Shown here in pieces: positions 41,717-48,618 of a stretch of DNA of 48,618 nt. Source of the stretch: CAYVUI01 sp964454745 (GTDB lineage: Bacteria > Planctomycetota > Phycisphaerae > Sedimentisphaerales > Anaerohalosphaeraceae); NCBI GenBank assembly GCA_964454745.1, contig CAYVUI010000015.1:1-48618 (forward strand), written 5' to 3'. Each line of letters starts with the position of its first letter. Position 1 is the first letter of the stretch. The notes below the pieces were generated by a model. It had not been told where the DNA came from. It was given only the letters and a program-made list of their open reading frames with translations, and ran no database searches. The translations under genes and the position numbers were made by a program.

Positions 41717-42148
41717 TTACAGCCCCTTGATATCCGATTCGGTGACGACGCGAACCTGGGAATTCGCGAGCACTTTGACGGCCTTTTCCGGGTCTTCAAA
41801 ACGGAAGACCAGCAAGGCATTGTCTGAAAATTTTTCCACGAAACCGTACATATACTCGATATTGAGATCATTTTCATCGAGTACGTCGAGCACGTTGGCC
41901 AGGCCGCCGGGCTGATCGGAAATTTCCACCGCGACGACATGCGTGATATTCGCGGTGAAGTCGTTTTCTTTGAGCACTTCAAAAGCCGCGCCCGGTTTGT
42001 CTACGACAATGCGAAGTACGCCGAAGGATTCGGTCTCCGCGATGGTCAGGGCACGGATATTGATTCCTTCTTTGCCCAGCAGGGAGCAAACATCATTGAG
42101 ACGGCCCCTTCGGTTTTCGAGAAATACTGATATTTGAGTGATCTTCAT
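41717..42148 (-). CDS. Tandem ACT-domain protein (second module)
   Basis: Protein of 143 residues with two ACT domains: ITQISVFLENRRGRLNDVCS with INIRALTIAE, and VVAVEISDQPGGLANVLDVL with LNIEYMYGF. It has the same architecture as the ACT gene at 39802 and clear sequence similarity (VFLENRRGR/FVENRPGR), so the two arose by duplication. GGAGG is seven bases before the ATG. It follows a PaaK-like ligase by 18 bases. A ligand-sensing or regulatory role for the ligase is inferred from the repeated pairing. Confidence 0.9.
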   Translation of the reverse strand: MKITQISVFLENRRGRLNDVCSLLGKEGINIRALTIAETESFGVLRIVVDKPGAAFEVLKENDFTANITHVVAVEISDQPGGLANVLDVLDENDLNIEYMYGFVEKFSDNALLVFRFEDPEKAVKVLANSQVRVVTESDIKGL

Positions 42149-42166
42149 AGCTACCTCCGCAACGAG

Positions 42167-43468
42167 TTAGATCGAACGCTTATCGACGACACGTTTGGCC
42201 TTGCCCATGCTCCGCTCGATGGTCTTGGGCTCGACCAGTTTGACATGAACCCCGATCGAAAGGACGGATTCGATTTCCTTTTTAATCTTCTCCTCAAGGC
42301 TTCGCATGTGCTTGATTTCATCGGAGAAGATTTTTTCGTCCACTTCGACCATGATGTCCACGGTATCGAGCCTGTGAGCTTCCCGGTCAATCACGAGCTG
42401 ATAATGCGGCTGGGTGCCGTCGATACCCAGCAGGACATGTTCAATCTGGGACGGGAAAACATTGATGCCGCGAACGACGATCATGTCATCGGTGCGGCCC
42501 TTGATCTTGCTGGTCCGCGGGCTGGTTCGTCCGCATTTACAGGTCTCATGATTGATGGAAACGATGTCCCGCGTCCGGTAGCGGATCAGCGGAATACCCT
42601 GCTTGGTCAGGGTGGTAATGACCAGTTCGCCGTCCTGTCCTTCCGGAACGGGCTGCCCGGTATCCGGATCAATAATCTCCGGATAGAACACGTCGGAGTA
42701 AATATGCAGTCCGACTTTGTGCTGGCATTCCTGCGAGACGCCGGGGCCGATGATCTCTGAGAGACCGTATACGTCAGTGGCCAGCAGGTTCAGATTGTCT
42801 TCGATGTCCGTTCGAATGGATTCAGACCAGGGCTCTGCCCCGAAAATACCGATCTCCCACGAGGTCTGTCTCGGATCGATTCCCTGTTCCACAGCCGCTT
42901 CGGCCATATACAGGGCATAGCTCGGTGTACAGCCGAGAATCCGCGGGGAAAAATCCTGCATGATCTTGAGCTGTCGGTTGGTTTGGCCCGATGAGGTCGG
43001 GATAATAGTCAACCCCATCTCCAGGGCTCCGTAATGGAAACCCAGCCCGCCGGTAAAGAGCCCGTAGCCGTATGCGATCTGGATGATATCATCGGGTTCC
43101 GCCCCCGCACAGCACAGCGTCCGGGCCATGACTTCCGACCAGAGCTTGATATCCTCGCGGGTATAGCCTACAAGGGTCGGGTTGCCGGTGGTACCGCTGG
43201 AGACGTGAATCTCGACCAGGTCCTGTCTCGGGCGGGAAAACAGTCCAAAGGGATACTGATCCCGCATGTCCAGTTTTGTGGTAAACGGCAGCTTGGTAAT
43301 GTCCCGGATATCCTGGATATCCGAGGGGGTTACGCCGAGTTTATCGAATTTCTCCTTATAAACCGGACAATTTTTGTACACATAAGTCGCGATTTTCTTC
43401 AATCGTTCGGATTGGAGGTTCTTGAGGTCCTCCGGGGGCATTGTTTCAATTTTTTCATTCCAGATCAT
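42167..43468 (-). CDS. paaK: PaaK-like phenylacetate/aryl-acetate CoA ligase (second module)
   Basis: AMP-forming ligase of 433 residues. The ATP loop is EIHVSSGTTGNPTLVGYT, the A5 region DVYGLSEIIGPGVSQEC, and the C-terminal hinge RYRTRDIVSINHE with GRTDDMIVVRGINVFPSQIE. ETCKCGR supplies the two conserved cysteines near the hinge (PCPCGR in the other copy). GGGGAG precedes the ATG. It is the first gene of the four-gene minus-strand ligase-ACT-ligase-ACT unit, 70 bases after the terminator of the porin gene. The GNPTLVGYT sequence is the form seen in bona fide phenylacetate ligases, so this copy is the better PaaK candidate. Confidence 0.9.
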   Translation of the reverse strand: MIWNEKIETMPPEDLKNLQSERLKKIATYVYKNCPVYKEKFDKLGVTPSDIQDIRDITKLPFTTKLDMRDQYPFGLFSRPRQDLVEIHVSSGTTGNPTLVGYTREDIKLWSEVMARTLCCAGAEPDDIIQIAYGYGLFTGGLGFHYGALEMGLTIIPTSSGQTNRQLKIMQDFSPRILGCTPSYALYMAEAAVEQGIDPRQTSWEIGIFGAEPWSESIRTDIEDNLNLLATDVYGLSEIIGPGVSQECQHKVGLHIYSDVFYPEIIDPDTGQPVPEGQDGELVITTLTKQGIPLIRYRTRDIVSINHETCKCGRTSPRTSKIKGRTDDMIVVRGINVFPSQIEHVLLGIDGTQPHYQLVIDREAHRLDTVDIMVEVDEKIFSDEIKHMRSLEEKIKKEIESVLSIGVHVKLVEPKTIERSMGKAKRVVDKRSI

Positions 43469-43537
43469 GGTTTTCTCCCCTGAATATCTGAATTATAGAA
43501 CGCATATTGTATAGCAGAAATACCCAAAATAGTCAAA

Positions 43538-43570
43538 TAAAAAAGGCCCGCCGTTTCCGACGAGCCTTTT
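43538..43570 (-). terminator. Rho-independent terminator of the porin gene
   Basis: On the minus strand AAAAGGCTCGTCG pairs with CGGCGGGCCTTTT around a GAAA tetraloop (13 pairs including G-T), followed by T. It lies 30 bases past the porin stop. The stem also ends in a T-rich run on the plus strand, so weak bidirectional action is possible. Confidence 0.85.
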
Positions 43571-43599
43571 CTACGAATATAACAAATCCCACAGATAGA

Positions 43600-44991
43600 T
43601 TAGAAGGTGTATTCCACGTTCAAGCGGAGCCAGAATGCGGCATCGCGGTTGGAATCATCATAGTAGGTGCCGGGGTAGAAGTATTCGGTAACCAGGTGAC
43701 CTTTCCAATGCTCGTTGTGGTTGTAAATAAACCACAAAGAAGCCAACTGGCCTCTGAAATCGCCTGAATCACTGAAGTCGATCTGAGAGGTAGTTTTATC
43801 CTTGAAACTGTTTTCATCCGACCAGAGCAGGTGATATGCTGCAGCAACGGTCAGGCGTTCTCTCGGCTGGAAGGTCCAGTGCAGGCCGAGACGATGGAGG
43901 TTTGTGACCTCTGCAATCGTGGTTTCCTGCGAATAAGTGTAAATATAAAGCTCAGACCACTGCGGCCAGACACCCCAGAGAGGATCAAACTGTTCGTTTG
44001 TGGTCGTACTGGGGTTGTCGCCGGACATGAACTCATAGCTGAGGCCGTAACAGTTTTTCCATTCGTCGTTGCTGTGATACATGAACTTGGAATTGAAACC
44101 AAGTGCCTGGAGGGTTTTGCCGTCCTTGGCACCGTACTGGCCGGCCAGTTCTGCATAGTATTCGTACTGGTCATTTTCACCGAAGCGGCCGTCAATCAAT
44201 CCGCCCAGGGTGTGGAAGTCCGAATCTTCACTCACGGGAGTGATGACCTCGTCATCTTTTCTCCATATCCAGTAGCCATCGGTTTTCATTCCATTGGACC
44301 ACTTCTTGGAGTTGTACAGAATAAATGCCTGGGTATCTTCGTAGTTTACCGGGAGCAGCCGGTCATTGATCGGTTTGATGCGGTTTCGCTGATAAGCGAC
44401 ATTGTTGATATAGATTGCATCTGTCGTGAACGTGTCGCTCCAACTGTACGTTGCCCGAATTGCGTCGAAATAGATGGTTCTTGATCCGTCATTCTGCGTA
44501 CCTTCAAAGATCAGCCAGCGGTGGCCCAGGGCAATGTCCTGGCGGCCAAAGACCATCGTCAAAGGCATATCAAAGGCATTACGCCATGTCAGGTTGAAGC
44601 GGTCAAAGAAAATTTCATCACCGTTCCAGTGGGCCGGTTTTGAAGCCGGATCGCACCAGATACGCCATTCGTTTACTGCACGGGCGTTAAAATCTACATC
44701 CTCATGCAATTCCCATTTACCCCACAGGCGTGTACGGAATCTGCTGAAATGCCAGTTGGACTGACGATTCGGCGGGCTGTCACTCAATGTGCTGATGTGT
44801 GGAGCGTAGATGTAACGTGCCCTGAAGTCCGCTCCAAGAGTTACCCCCTCCATCGGGTGATAAAACTTTTCCATAAAGTCCTTCTCCGCGTAGGCTTTTG
44901 CCCGGATCGGTCTGTCATCAGCCGCAAAAGCCGCTGATGCAAAGATCGTAAGAAAGACCATCAATGCCGCTAACCACATCCATTTCTTCAT
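43600..44991 (-). CDS. Outer-membrane beta-barrel porin, alginate-export (AlgE-like) family
   Basis: Exported 463-residue protein. The signal peptide is MKKWMWLAALMVFLTIFASA followed by AFA|AD. The mature chain is almost wholly made of alternating beta strands with many Trp/Tyr, including GVTLGADFRARYIYAP, WHFSRFRTRLWGKWEL and DMPLTMVFGRQDIALGHRWL. The latter is characteristic of the alginate_exp domain. It ends LRLNVEYTF, a good outer-membrane beta-signal with C-terminal Phe. The terminator is right after the gene. It lies 163 bases after the symporter gene on the same strand and may supply the outer-membrane step of the same uptake route. The name does not prove alginate as substrate. Confidence 0.85.
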   Translation of the reverse strand: MKKWMWLAALMVFLTIFASAAFAADDRPIRAKAYAEKDFMEKFYHPMEGVTLGADFRARYIYAPHISTLSDSPPNRQSNWHFSRFRTRLWGKWELHEDVDFNARAVNEWRIWCDPASKPAHWNGDEIFFDRFNLTWRNAFDMPLTMVFGRQDIALGHRWLIFEGTQNDGSRTIYFDAIRATYSWSDTFTTDAIYINNVAYQRNRIKPINDRLLPVNYEDTQAFILYNSKKWSNGMKTDGYWIWRKDDEVITPVSEDSDFHTLGGLIDGRFGENDQYEYYAELAGQYGAKDGKTLQALGFNSKFMYHSNDEWKNCYGLSYEFMSGDNPSTTTNEQFDPLWGVWPQWSELYIYTYSQETTIAEVTNLHRLGLHWTFQPRERLTVAAAYHLLWSDENSFKDKTTSQIDFSDSGDFRGQLASLWFIYNHNEHWKGHLVTEYFYPGTYYDDSNRDAAFWLRLNVEYTF

Positions 44992-45006
44992 TTGGTATCT
45001 CCTTAA

Positions 45007-45026
45007 CCAATGTCAATTACAATTGT
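45007..45026. repeat. Short direct repeat TGTCAAT upstream of the porin gene
   Basis: TGTCAAT occurs twice with a six-base gap near 45010-45030, inside the 163-base gap between the symporter stop and the porin ATG. It is about 15-35 bases before the start codon. It could bind a regulator, but copies this short may be chance. Confidence 0.2.
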
Positions 45027-45154
45027 CAATATCCAGTGACAGAGTTATACATCCTGTATCGTCCATGGGGAGCGATTTCTTTATTTTCAAAACGTTAAAT
45101 AGTGTTTTTTCCTTACCTTAGGAATAGTGGAATCTCTGGATACATTTATACAGT

Positions 45155-47038
45155 TTATTTCCCAAAGCATTTATCCAGATGTTCCTGAGACGGGGGCCTG
45201 GTCAACAGGGCCACAACAATCGCGGTGATCAGCGATATTGGCAATGCGATAATTATCGGGTCTACCACGGACCAGTTGGGGTGGTCCAGCAGCAGAGAAT
45301 GCTTGTCAAACAGGGCCTTGCAGATACCCAGGGCCCTCGCTTCCTTATCCTTAATAAAGACCAGCCAGAAGGTTGTTGTCACGAAACCTACCAGAATGGA
45401 AGCGATTGCAGCCGGTTTGGTCATCCGTTTCCAGAATAGACCCCCGAGAAAAGCGGGCAGGAATGCCGACGCACAAAGTCCGAAAAAGATCGCCGTGGCC
45501 CGTGCAATGATATACCCTCCGCGTGCGAAATATCCAAACAGGATTGCGTAGATCACACCGATGACGATTCCGGTTCGTGTAATCGTGATTGCCCGGCCCT
45601 GCCGCTTGGTCAGGGTTTCATAGACATCCCTGCCGATACTCGTTCCTACTGCGTGGAACTGGCTCGAAAGTGTGCTCATCGCTGCGGAAAGCAGCGTCAG
45701 CAGGAAGATCAGTCCAAACCAGCCCGGCATGGCACTGGTGACAAATACCGGGATGATGGTGCCGGTATTGAACATCCAGTCCCCGGTTTTGGTTTTGACC
45801 ACCGCCCGCAAAAATGCGGTGGCATGGGGTTTGACCACTGCGGTTCCATCGTCTTTATAGGTAACTTCCGCCGTAGGCATCAGCTTGGAAAACGGAATGG
45901 TTTTACCGCCTGCCTCTACATCATAGCCGTTGGCGACGATATCTACATCGGCATTGCCGTCGGCGTCGGTGTCAATATGATACAGTCGGCAGGGGATCTT
46001 GGCCTCAATCTCCTTTTCCTTTTTCGCAATGACCCCGGTTTTTTCCGTGGTCGCGACGATTGTGCCCTCGATGGTTTCGTATTTGTAGAAATACAGGTTT
46101 GACAGCGAGCCGACAACAAATGCTACACCGGTCATTACGAGAATAAACACACCGCCAACCAAAACGGCCCGGTTGAGCTGTTTTTTGCTCTTTACCGTCA
46201 TGAAACGAACTGCAAGCTGCGGCTGGGCCAGGACACCGATCCCGACACCGAGCACGATCGTGCTGACGACGATCCACCACAGGTCGTATTTTTTCTCTCC
46301 CCAGCCCATTTCCGGCATTGCGGTCCAGCCTTTAAAGCCGATGGGACCAAACAGGGACGGCATAGTCGCCATGTCACTCAGATCCTGGTGTGCCTGTGTA
46401 ACCCCGCCCAGACGGTTATAGGTCCAGATCAGCAGAAACAGCATGCCAATGAACATGATCGAGCCCTGGAGGGCGTCGCTGTACATGACTCCCTTAAGCC
46501 CGCCGACCACGACATAGGCCGTAATGATGATGCCAAAGATAAGCAGGGCGACTTGATAAGGAATCGCGAATTTTGCCGCGATAAACTCACATCCGCCGAT
46601 CAAAACCGCTGCGGCATAAAGAGGGATAAACAGGAAGATCACGATTCCGGAGAATACCTGGATGAACGTGCTCTGATAGCGCCGGCCCAGTAATTCCGGG
46701 AAGGTATGGGCGTCGAGGTGGTGGCCCATACGACGGGTCGGGCCGCCGAGAAACACAAAAGCGATAAAAATACCGACAAAGATATTGAGGAATGTCAGCC
46801 AAAGCAGACTCATGCCGAACATCCCGGCTACACCGCCAAAGCCTACGATAGCACTGGTAGAGATGAACGTTGCACCGTAACTGAGTGCCATGACAAACGG
46901 GTGAATCTCACGTCCGGCAATCAGGTAATCCGTTGCGCTTTTGGTTCGTGCCCAGCCCAGCCAGCCGAGAAAGACCACAATTACCAAATATCCCATTACC
47001 ACCAGAATTTCTGTAATACCTACACCTTGTGCGAGCAT
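45155..47038 (-). CDS. Solute:sodium symporter (SSS family) with a large extramembrane insert
   Basis: Membrane transporter of 627 residues. The SSS fold is evident: first helices at about 11-30 and 47-70, the Na2-site-like region with STSAIVGFGGVAGMFG, GGCEFIAAKFAIPYQ, and TLLSAAMSTLSSQFHAVGTS with the conserved Ser/Thr pair in the eighth-helix region. Between a helix ending near 312 and one starting near 424 there is an insert of about 100 residues. It contains a His-Asp-rich loop, HIDTDADGNADVD (355-367), that looks like an EF-hand or dockerin-type calcium site. GGAGG precedes the ATG. A 56-residue accessory protein is encoded just upstream. The solute is unknown. Confidence 0.9.
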   Translation of the reverse strand: MLAQGVGITEILVVMGYLVIVVFLGWLGWARTKSATDYLIAGREIHPFVMALSYGATFISTSAIVGFGGVAGMFGMSLLWLTFLNIFVGIFIAFVFLGGPTRRMGHHLDAHTFPELLGRRYQSTFIQVFSGIVIFLFIPLYAAAVLIGGCEFIAAKFAIPYQVALLIFGIIITAYVVVGGLKGVMYSDALQGSIMFIGMLFLLIWTYNRLGGVTQAHQDLSDMATMPSLFGPIGFKGWTAMPEMGWGEKKYDLWWIVVSTIVLGVGIGVLAQPQLAVRFMTVKSKKQLNRAVLVGGVFILVMTGVAFVVGSLSNLYFYKYETIEGTIVATTEKTGVIAKKEKEIEAKIPCRLYHIDTDADGNADVDIVANGYDVEAGGKTIPFSKLMPTAEVTYKDDGTAVVKPHATAFLRAVVKTKTGDWMFNTGTIIPVFVTSAMPGWFGLIFLLTLLSAAMSTLSSQFHAVGTSIGRDVYETLTKRQGRAITITRTGIVIGVIYAILFGYFARGGYIIARATAIFFGLCASAFLPAFLGGLFWKRMTKPAAIASILVGFVTTTFWLVFIKDKEARALGICKALFDKHSLLLDHPNWSVVDPIIIALPISLITAIVVALLTRPPSQEHLDKCFGK

Positions 47039-47189
47039 GCCAATACCTCCGCTTCCATAACTTCAGGTTCTGTCCTTTGATTAAACAGGTTATACCGGGT
47101 ACCTTGCAGGCAGCGGTTTTACTTTTGCTTAAAGGACGATTCGCTTCTTTCGGATTTGCCGTATCCTGTTACAGTCCGATTTTCAAAAG

Positions 47190-47360
47190 CTACAGTTCTT
47201 GTTCTACTTTTTTCTCCTCTGCGGCCCATTTCACATCGTCAGGCTGTACGTCTTCATCTCCTTTGTTCCAGTTAATCACCCCGTACACAACGCACAGGAT
47301 CGCACTGGCGATGCAAAGCAGATAAACCGTTGAGACCGTTGCGCTTTCGATTCCAAACAT
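47190..47360 (-). CDS. Symporter small accessory membrane protein
   Basis: Short gene of 56 codons with AAAGGAG six bases before its ATG. The product MFGIESATVSTVYLLCIASA continues as ILCVVYGVINWNKGDEDVQP and then a charged tail ending KVEQEL. It has one membrane helix (about 9-29) and the INWNKG boundary, as in the small proteins that accompany SSS-family symporters. It lies 151 bases before the symporter on the same strand, so the pair is probably cotranscribed, with the small protein first. The gap between them holds nothing recognisable. Confidence 0.85.
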   Translation of the reverse strand: MFGIESATVSTVYLLCIASAILCVVYGVINWNKGDEDVQPDDVKWAAEEKKVEQEL

Positions 47361-47643
47361 CAGAGCTCCTTTATGCCTGTTATCGGTTTTGTTGTTTTAC
47401 AAAAATGATGGCAAATAATTTATCCATTCCTATCAGCCTGTACAAGCATATTTTTAGAGTCTTTATAGGCCTTGAAAATGTAAATATCTGAAAAATCATA
47501 TAATTTCCGGCTTTTCAGGAATGACGGAGTTTTGCAGTTTTGACAGGTGATTTCAATTTGCGAGCATAATGCTCGGGGGCTAAGCGATATGCTTGAGCTT
47601 TTCTGTCGTTTCTATTAGAGCGATTTTATTTGGAAATGTGCTG
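47361..47643. other. Intergenic region upstream of the symporter operon
   Basis: About 280 bases without a gene. It holds a perfect seven-base palindrome CGAGCAT-A-ATGCTCG (47561-47575), which might be an operator. No strong promoter for the minus strand is visible; TTGTAC with a 17-base spacer to TAAATT near 47401-47430 is a weak candidate. On the plus strand, TTGACA and CATAAT lie 19 bases apart, with the palindrome over the -10 box, but no plus-strand gene follows. Confidence 0.3.
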
Positions 47644-47649
47644 TAAATG

Positions 47650-47680
47650 AAATGAAACTTCGTAATTAGAAGTTTCATTT
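47650..47680 (-). terminator. Hairpin at the 3' end of the amidohydrolase gene
   Basis: AAATGAAACTTC (47650-47661) and GAAGTTTCATTT (47669-47680) form a perfect 12-base stem with a seven-base loop. It overlaps the amidohydrolase stop codon (47675-47677) and is followed on the minus strand by CATTTAC rather than a solid T run. It is a likely, but AT-rich and not ideal, terminator. Confidence 0.5.
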
Positions 47681-48469
47681 GAGTATTAGTTCGGCATTTG
47701 CTCCGAGTATTTTCTCTAACTTATCAGGTGGGACGTTAAGCTGCTTAAGTTTCTCAATATCGCGAAATTGATCTGCCCAGGGTGAATCCGTCCCAAAGAG
47801 GATGTAATCGTCGGGATGTTTTAGAATCATTTCCCGCATGCTTTCAGCGCCGAGAAAATCAAATGAGTACGAAATATCCATAAAAATTTTTTTGCCGATT
47901 ACCAATTTTGTCACTTCTTCCCACTGCTGCCAGCCGCCCATGTGTGTGATTATCAGCTTGAGATTGGGTACTTGGTCGAGGAGATTGAGTATCCGCTGGG
48001 GCCCGGCCCGGTCAATGTATTCAAACGCGATGTCAAAACCGGTATGCATGAGCAGTAATAATTTCTGGTCCGCGATCTCCCGGAACAGGGGCGTCAATTC
48101 AGGGTCATCGAGGATAAATGCCTGGTAATAAGGATGCATCTTCAGGCCGGCAAAGCCGCTGGCCCTGACCTGGCGGATATGCTCGATCGCGTTCGGGTCT
48201 TTGGGGTGAACCGATGGGAAAGGTACAATCCGGTCAGACTGGATCGATTGGCTCCAGTTCAGGATCGGTTCAAACTGGGAGGGCTTGGTCGCGATGCTCG
48301 AAACCACGCTGATATCGACGCCGGCGCGGTCCATGGAATCGAGCAGGGAGCTCACCCGCCCGTCGAGGTAGTATTCGATCCACTCGACCTCCCCTGCCAG
48401 GGTCTTCATGGCCCGGTCTGCGAGGGCGTCCGGAAACGCGTGTGTATGGATATCGATAATCTTTGCCAT
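47675..48469 (-). CDS. Amidohydrolase-family (amidohydrolase 2) metal-dependent hydrolase or decarboxylase
   Basis: TIM-barrel enzyme of 264 residues. The ATG at 48469 gives MAKIIDIHTHAFPDALADRA, beginning right at the metal-binding HTH motif (His-x-His); a TTG at 48505 would add 12 unlikely residues. Further metal and active-site segments are GFAGLKMHPYYQAF, KLLLLMHTGFD, LIITHMGGW and ILFGTDSPWADQF (the usual terminal Asp). The family includes decarboxylases such as those acting on aromatic acids, as well as lactonases; the substrate cannot be told from motifs. It is followed by a hairpin at its stop, and a terminator for a gene beyond the right edge lies close to its start, so its promoter would be within 48470-48505. 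Confidence 0.85.
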   Translation of the reverse strand: MAKIIDIHTHAFPDALADRAMKTLAGEVEWIEYYLDGRVSSLLDSMDRAGVDISVVSSIATKPSQFEPILNWSQSIQSDRIVPFPSVHPKDPNAIEHIRQVRASGFAGLKMHPYYQAFILDDPELTPLFREIADQKLLLLMHTGFDIAFEYIDRAGPQRILNLLDQVPNLKLIITHMGGWQQWEEVTKLVIGKKIFMDISYSFDFLGAESMREMILKHPDDYILFGTDSPWADQFRDIEKLKQLNVPPDKLEKILGANAELILK

Positions 48470-48505
48470 GTCAGATATAATAAGGACTGGCAGGGATATG
48501 GGCAA

Positions 48506-48536
48506 GAAAAAAGGCCGGGCTCAATGTGCCCGGCCT
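48506..48536 (-). terminator. Rho-independent terminator of a gene beyond the right edge
   Basis: AGGCCGGGC (48512-48520) and GCCCGGCCT (48528-48536) form a perfect nine-base stem with a seven-base loop, followed on the minus strand by a T run (48511-48507). It must serve a minus-strand gene whose coding region lies outside the window. Confidence 0.8.
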
Positions 48537-48618
48537 GGTGATTCAGGTTGTTAAAAATATTTTTTGTTTCTTAGCTGAGTCCACTCTAAAAAGGTCAGAT
48601 GTGCGAGTTTAAAATATT

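Noticed and set aside
47555..47605. Small RNA made from the TTGACA/CATAAT promoter
   Set aside because: The next hairpin begins almost at the expected start site, leaving a transcript of only about 20-25 bases, so a stable RNA is unlikely.

Overview
The window looks like chromosomal DNA from an anaerobic member of the Planctomycetota, class Phycisphaerae, probably near Sedimentisphaerales. This is inferred from gene content. The clues are a PEP-CTERM protein, a large divergent type II secretion (T2SS) operon, DUF1573 and metallopeptidase lipoproteins, a SpoVG protein beside ispE, paired PaaK-like ligase/ACT-domain genes, and a solute:Na+ symporter with its small accessory protein. Base composition is close to balanced by eye, apart from a clearly AT-rich gap near 34.4-34.8 kb. 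I see no rRNA, tRNA, CRISPR array, insertion sequence or prophage gene.

Layout. 0.1-7.4 kb (+): a membrane histidine kinase with a c-type heme motif, a decayed PEP-CTERM gene end on the opposite strand, then lepA, dxr and an enlarged rseP. 7.4-10.4 kb (+): three tandem paralogous family-2 glycosyltransferases. 10.4-18.7 kb (-): a glycan assembly cluster with a polyprenyl-phosphate glycosyltransferase, a GT-C/PMT-like membrane enzyme, three GT4 enzymes and a methyltransferase, interrupted by one PEP-CTERM gene that has its own promoter and terminator. 18.9-20.1 kb (+): a DUF1573 lipoprotein with promoter and terminator. 20.3-34.4 kb (+): an eleven-gene T2SS operon in the order gspC-D-E-F-G-H-I-J-K-L-M, without a prepilin peptidase.

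34.4-35.3 kb: an AT-rich gap, then a FlgM-like gene behind a sigma-28-like promoter. 35.4-36.8 kb (-): ispE and a spoVG that carries a zinc ribbon. 36.9-39.8 kb (+): a tightly packed operon of a DedA/YqaA-type membrane protein, an AMMECR1 protein, a lipoprotein gluzincin and Maf. 39.8-43.5 kb (-): two consecutive ligase/ACT modules. 43.6-47.4 kb (-): an outer-membrane porin, a Na+/solute symporter with an odd extramembrane insert, and a 56-residue accessory protein absent from ordinary long-ORF lists. 47.7-48.5 kb (-): an amidohydrolase.

How the parts may work together (inference): the T2SS exports folded proteins, the glycosyltransferases build a surface or protein-linked glycan, and PEP-CTERM proteins are candidate surface-anchored, possibly glycosylated cargo. 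RseP with extra PDZ domains and the heme-binding kinase are candidate envelope or redox sensors. The porin, symporter and accessory protein form a plausible uptake route for an acidic sugar. The PaaK/ACT pairs suggest fermentative handling of aryl or other organic acids. No single gene set is unmistakably a new system. The most unusual items are the remodelled T2SS subunits, the four-PDZ RseP, the zinc-ribbon SpoVG and the symporter insert.
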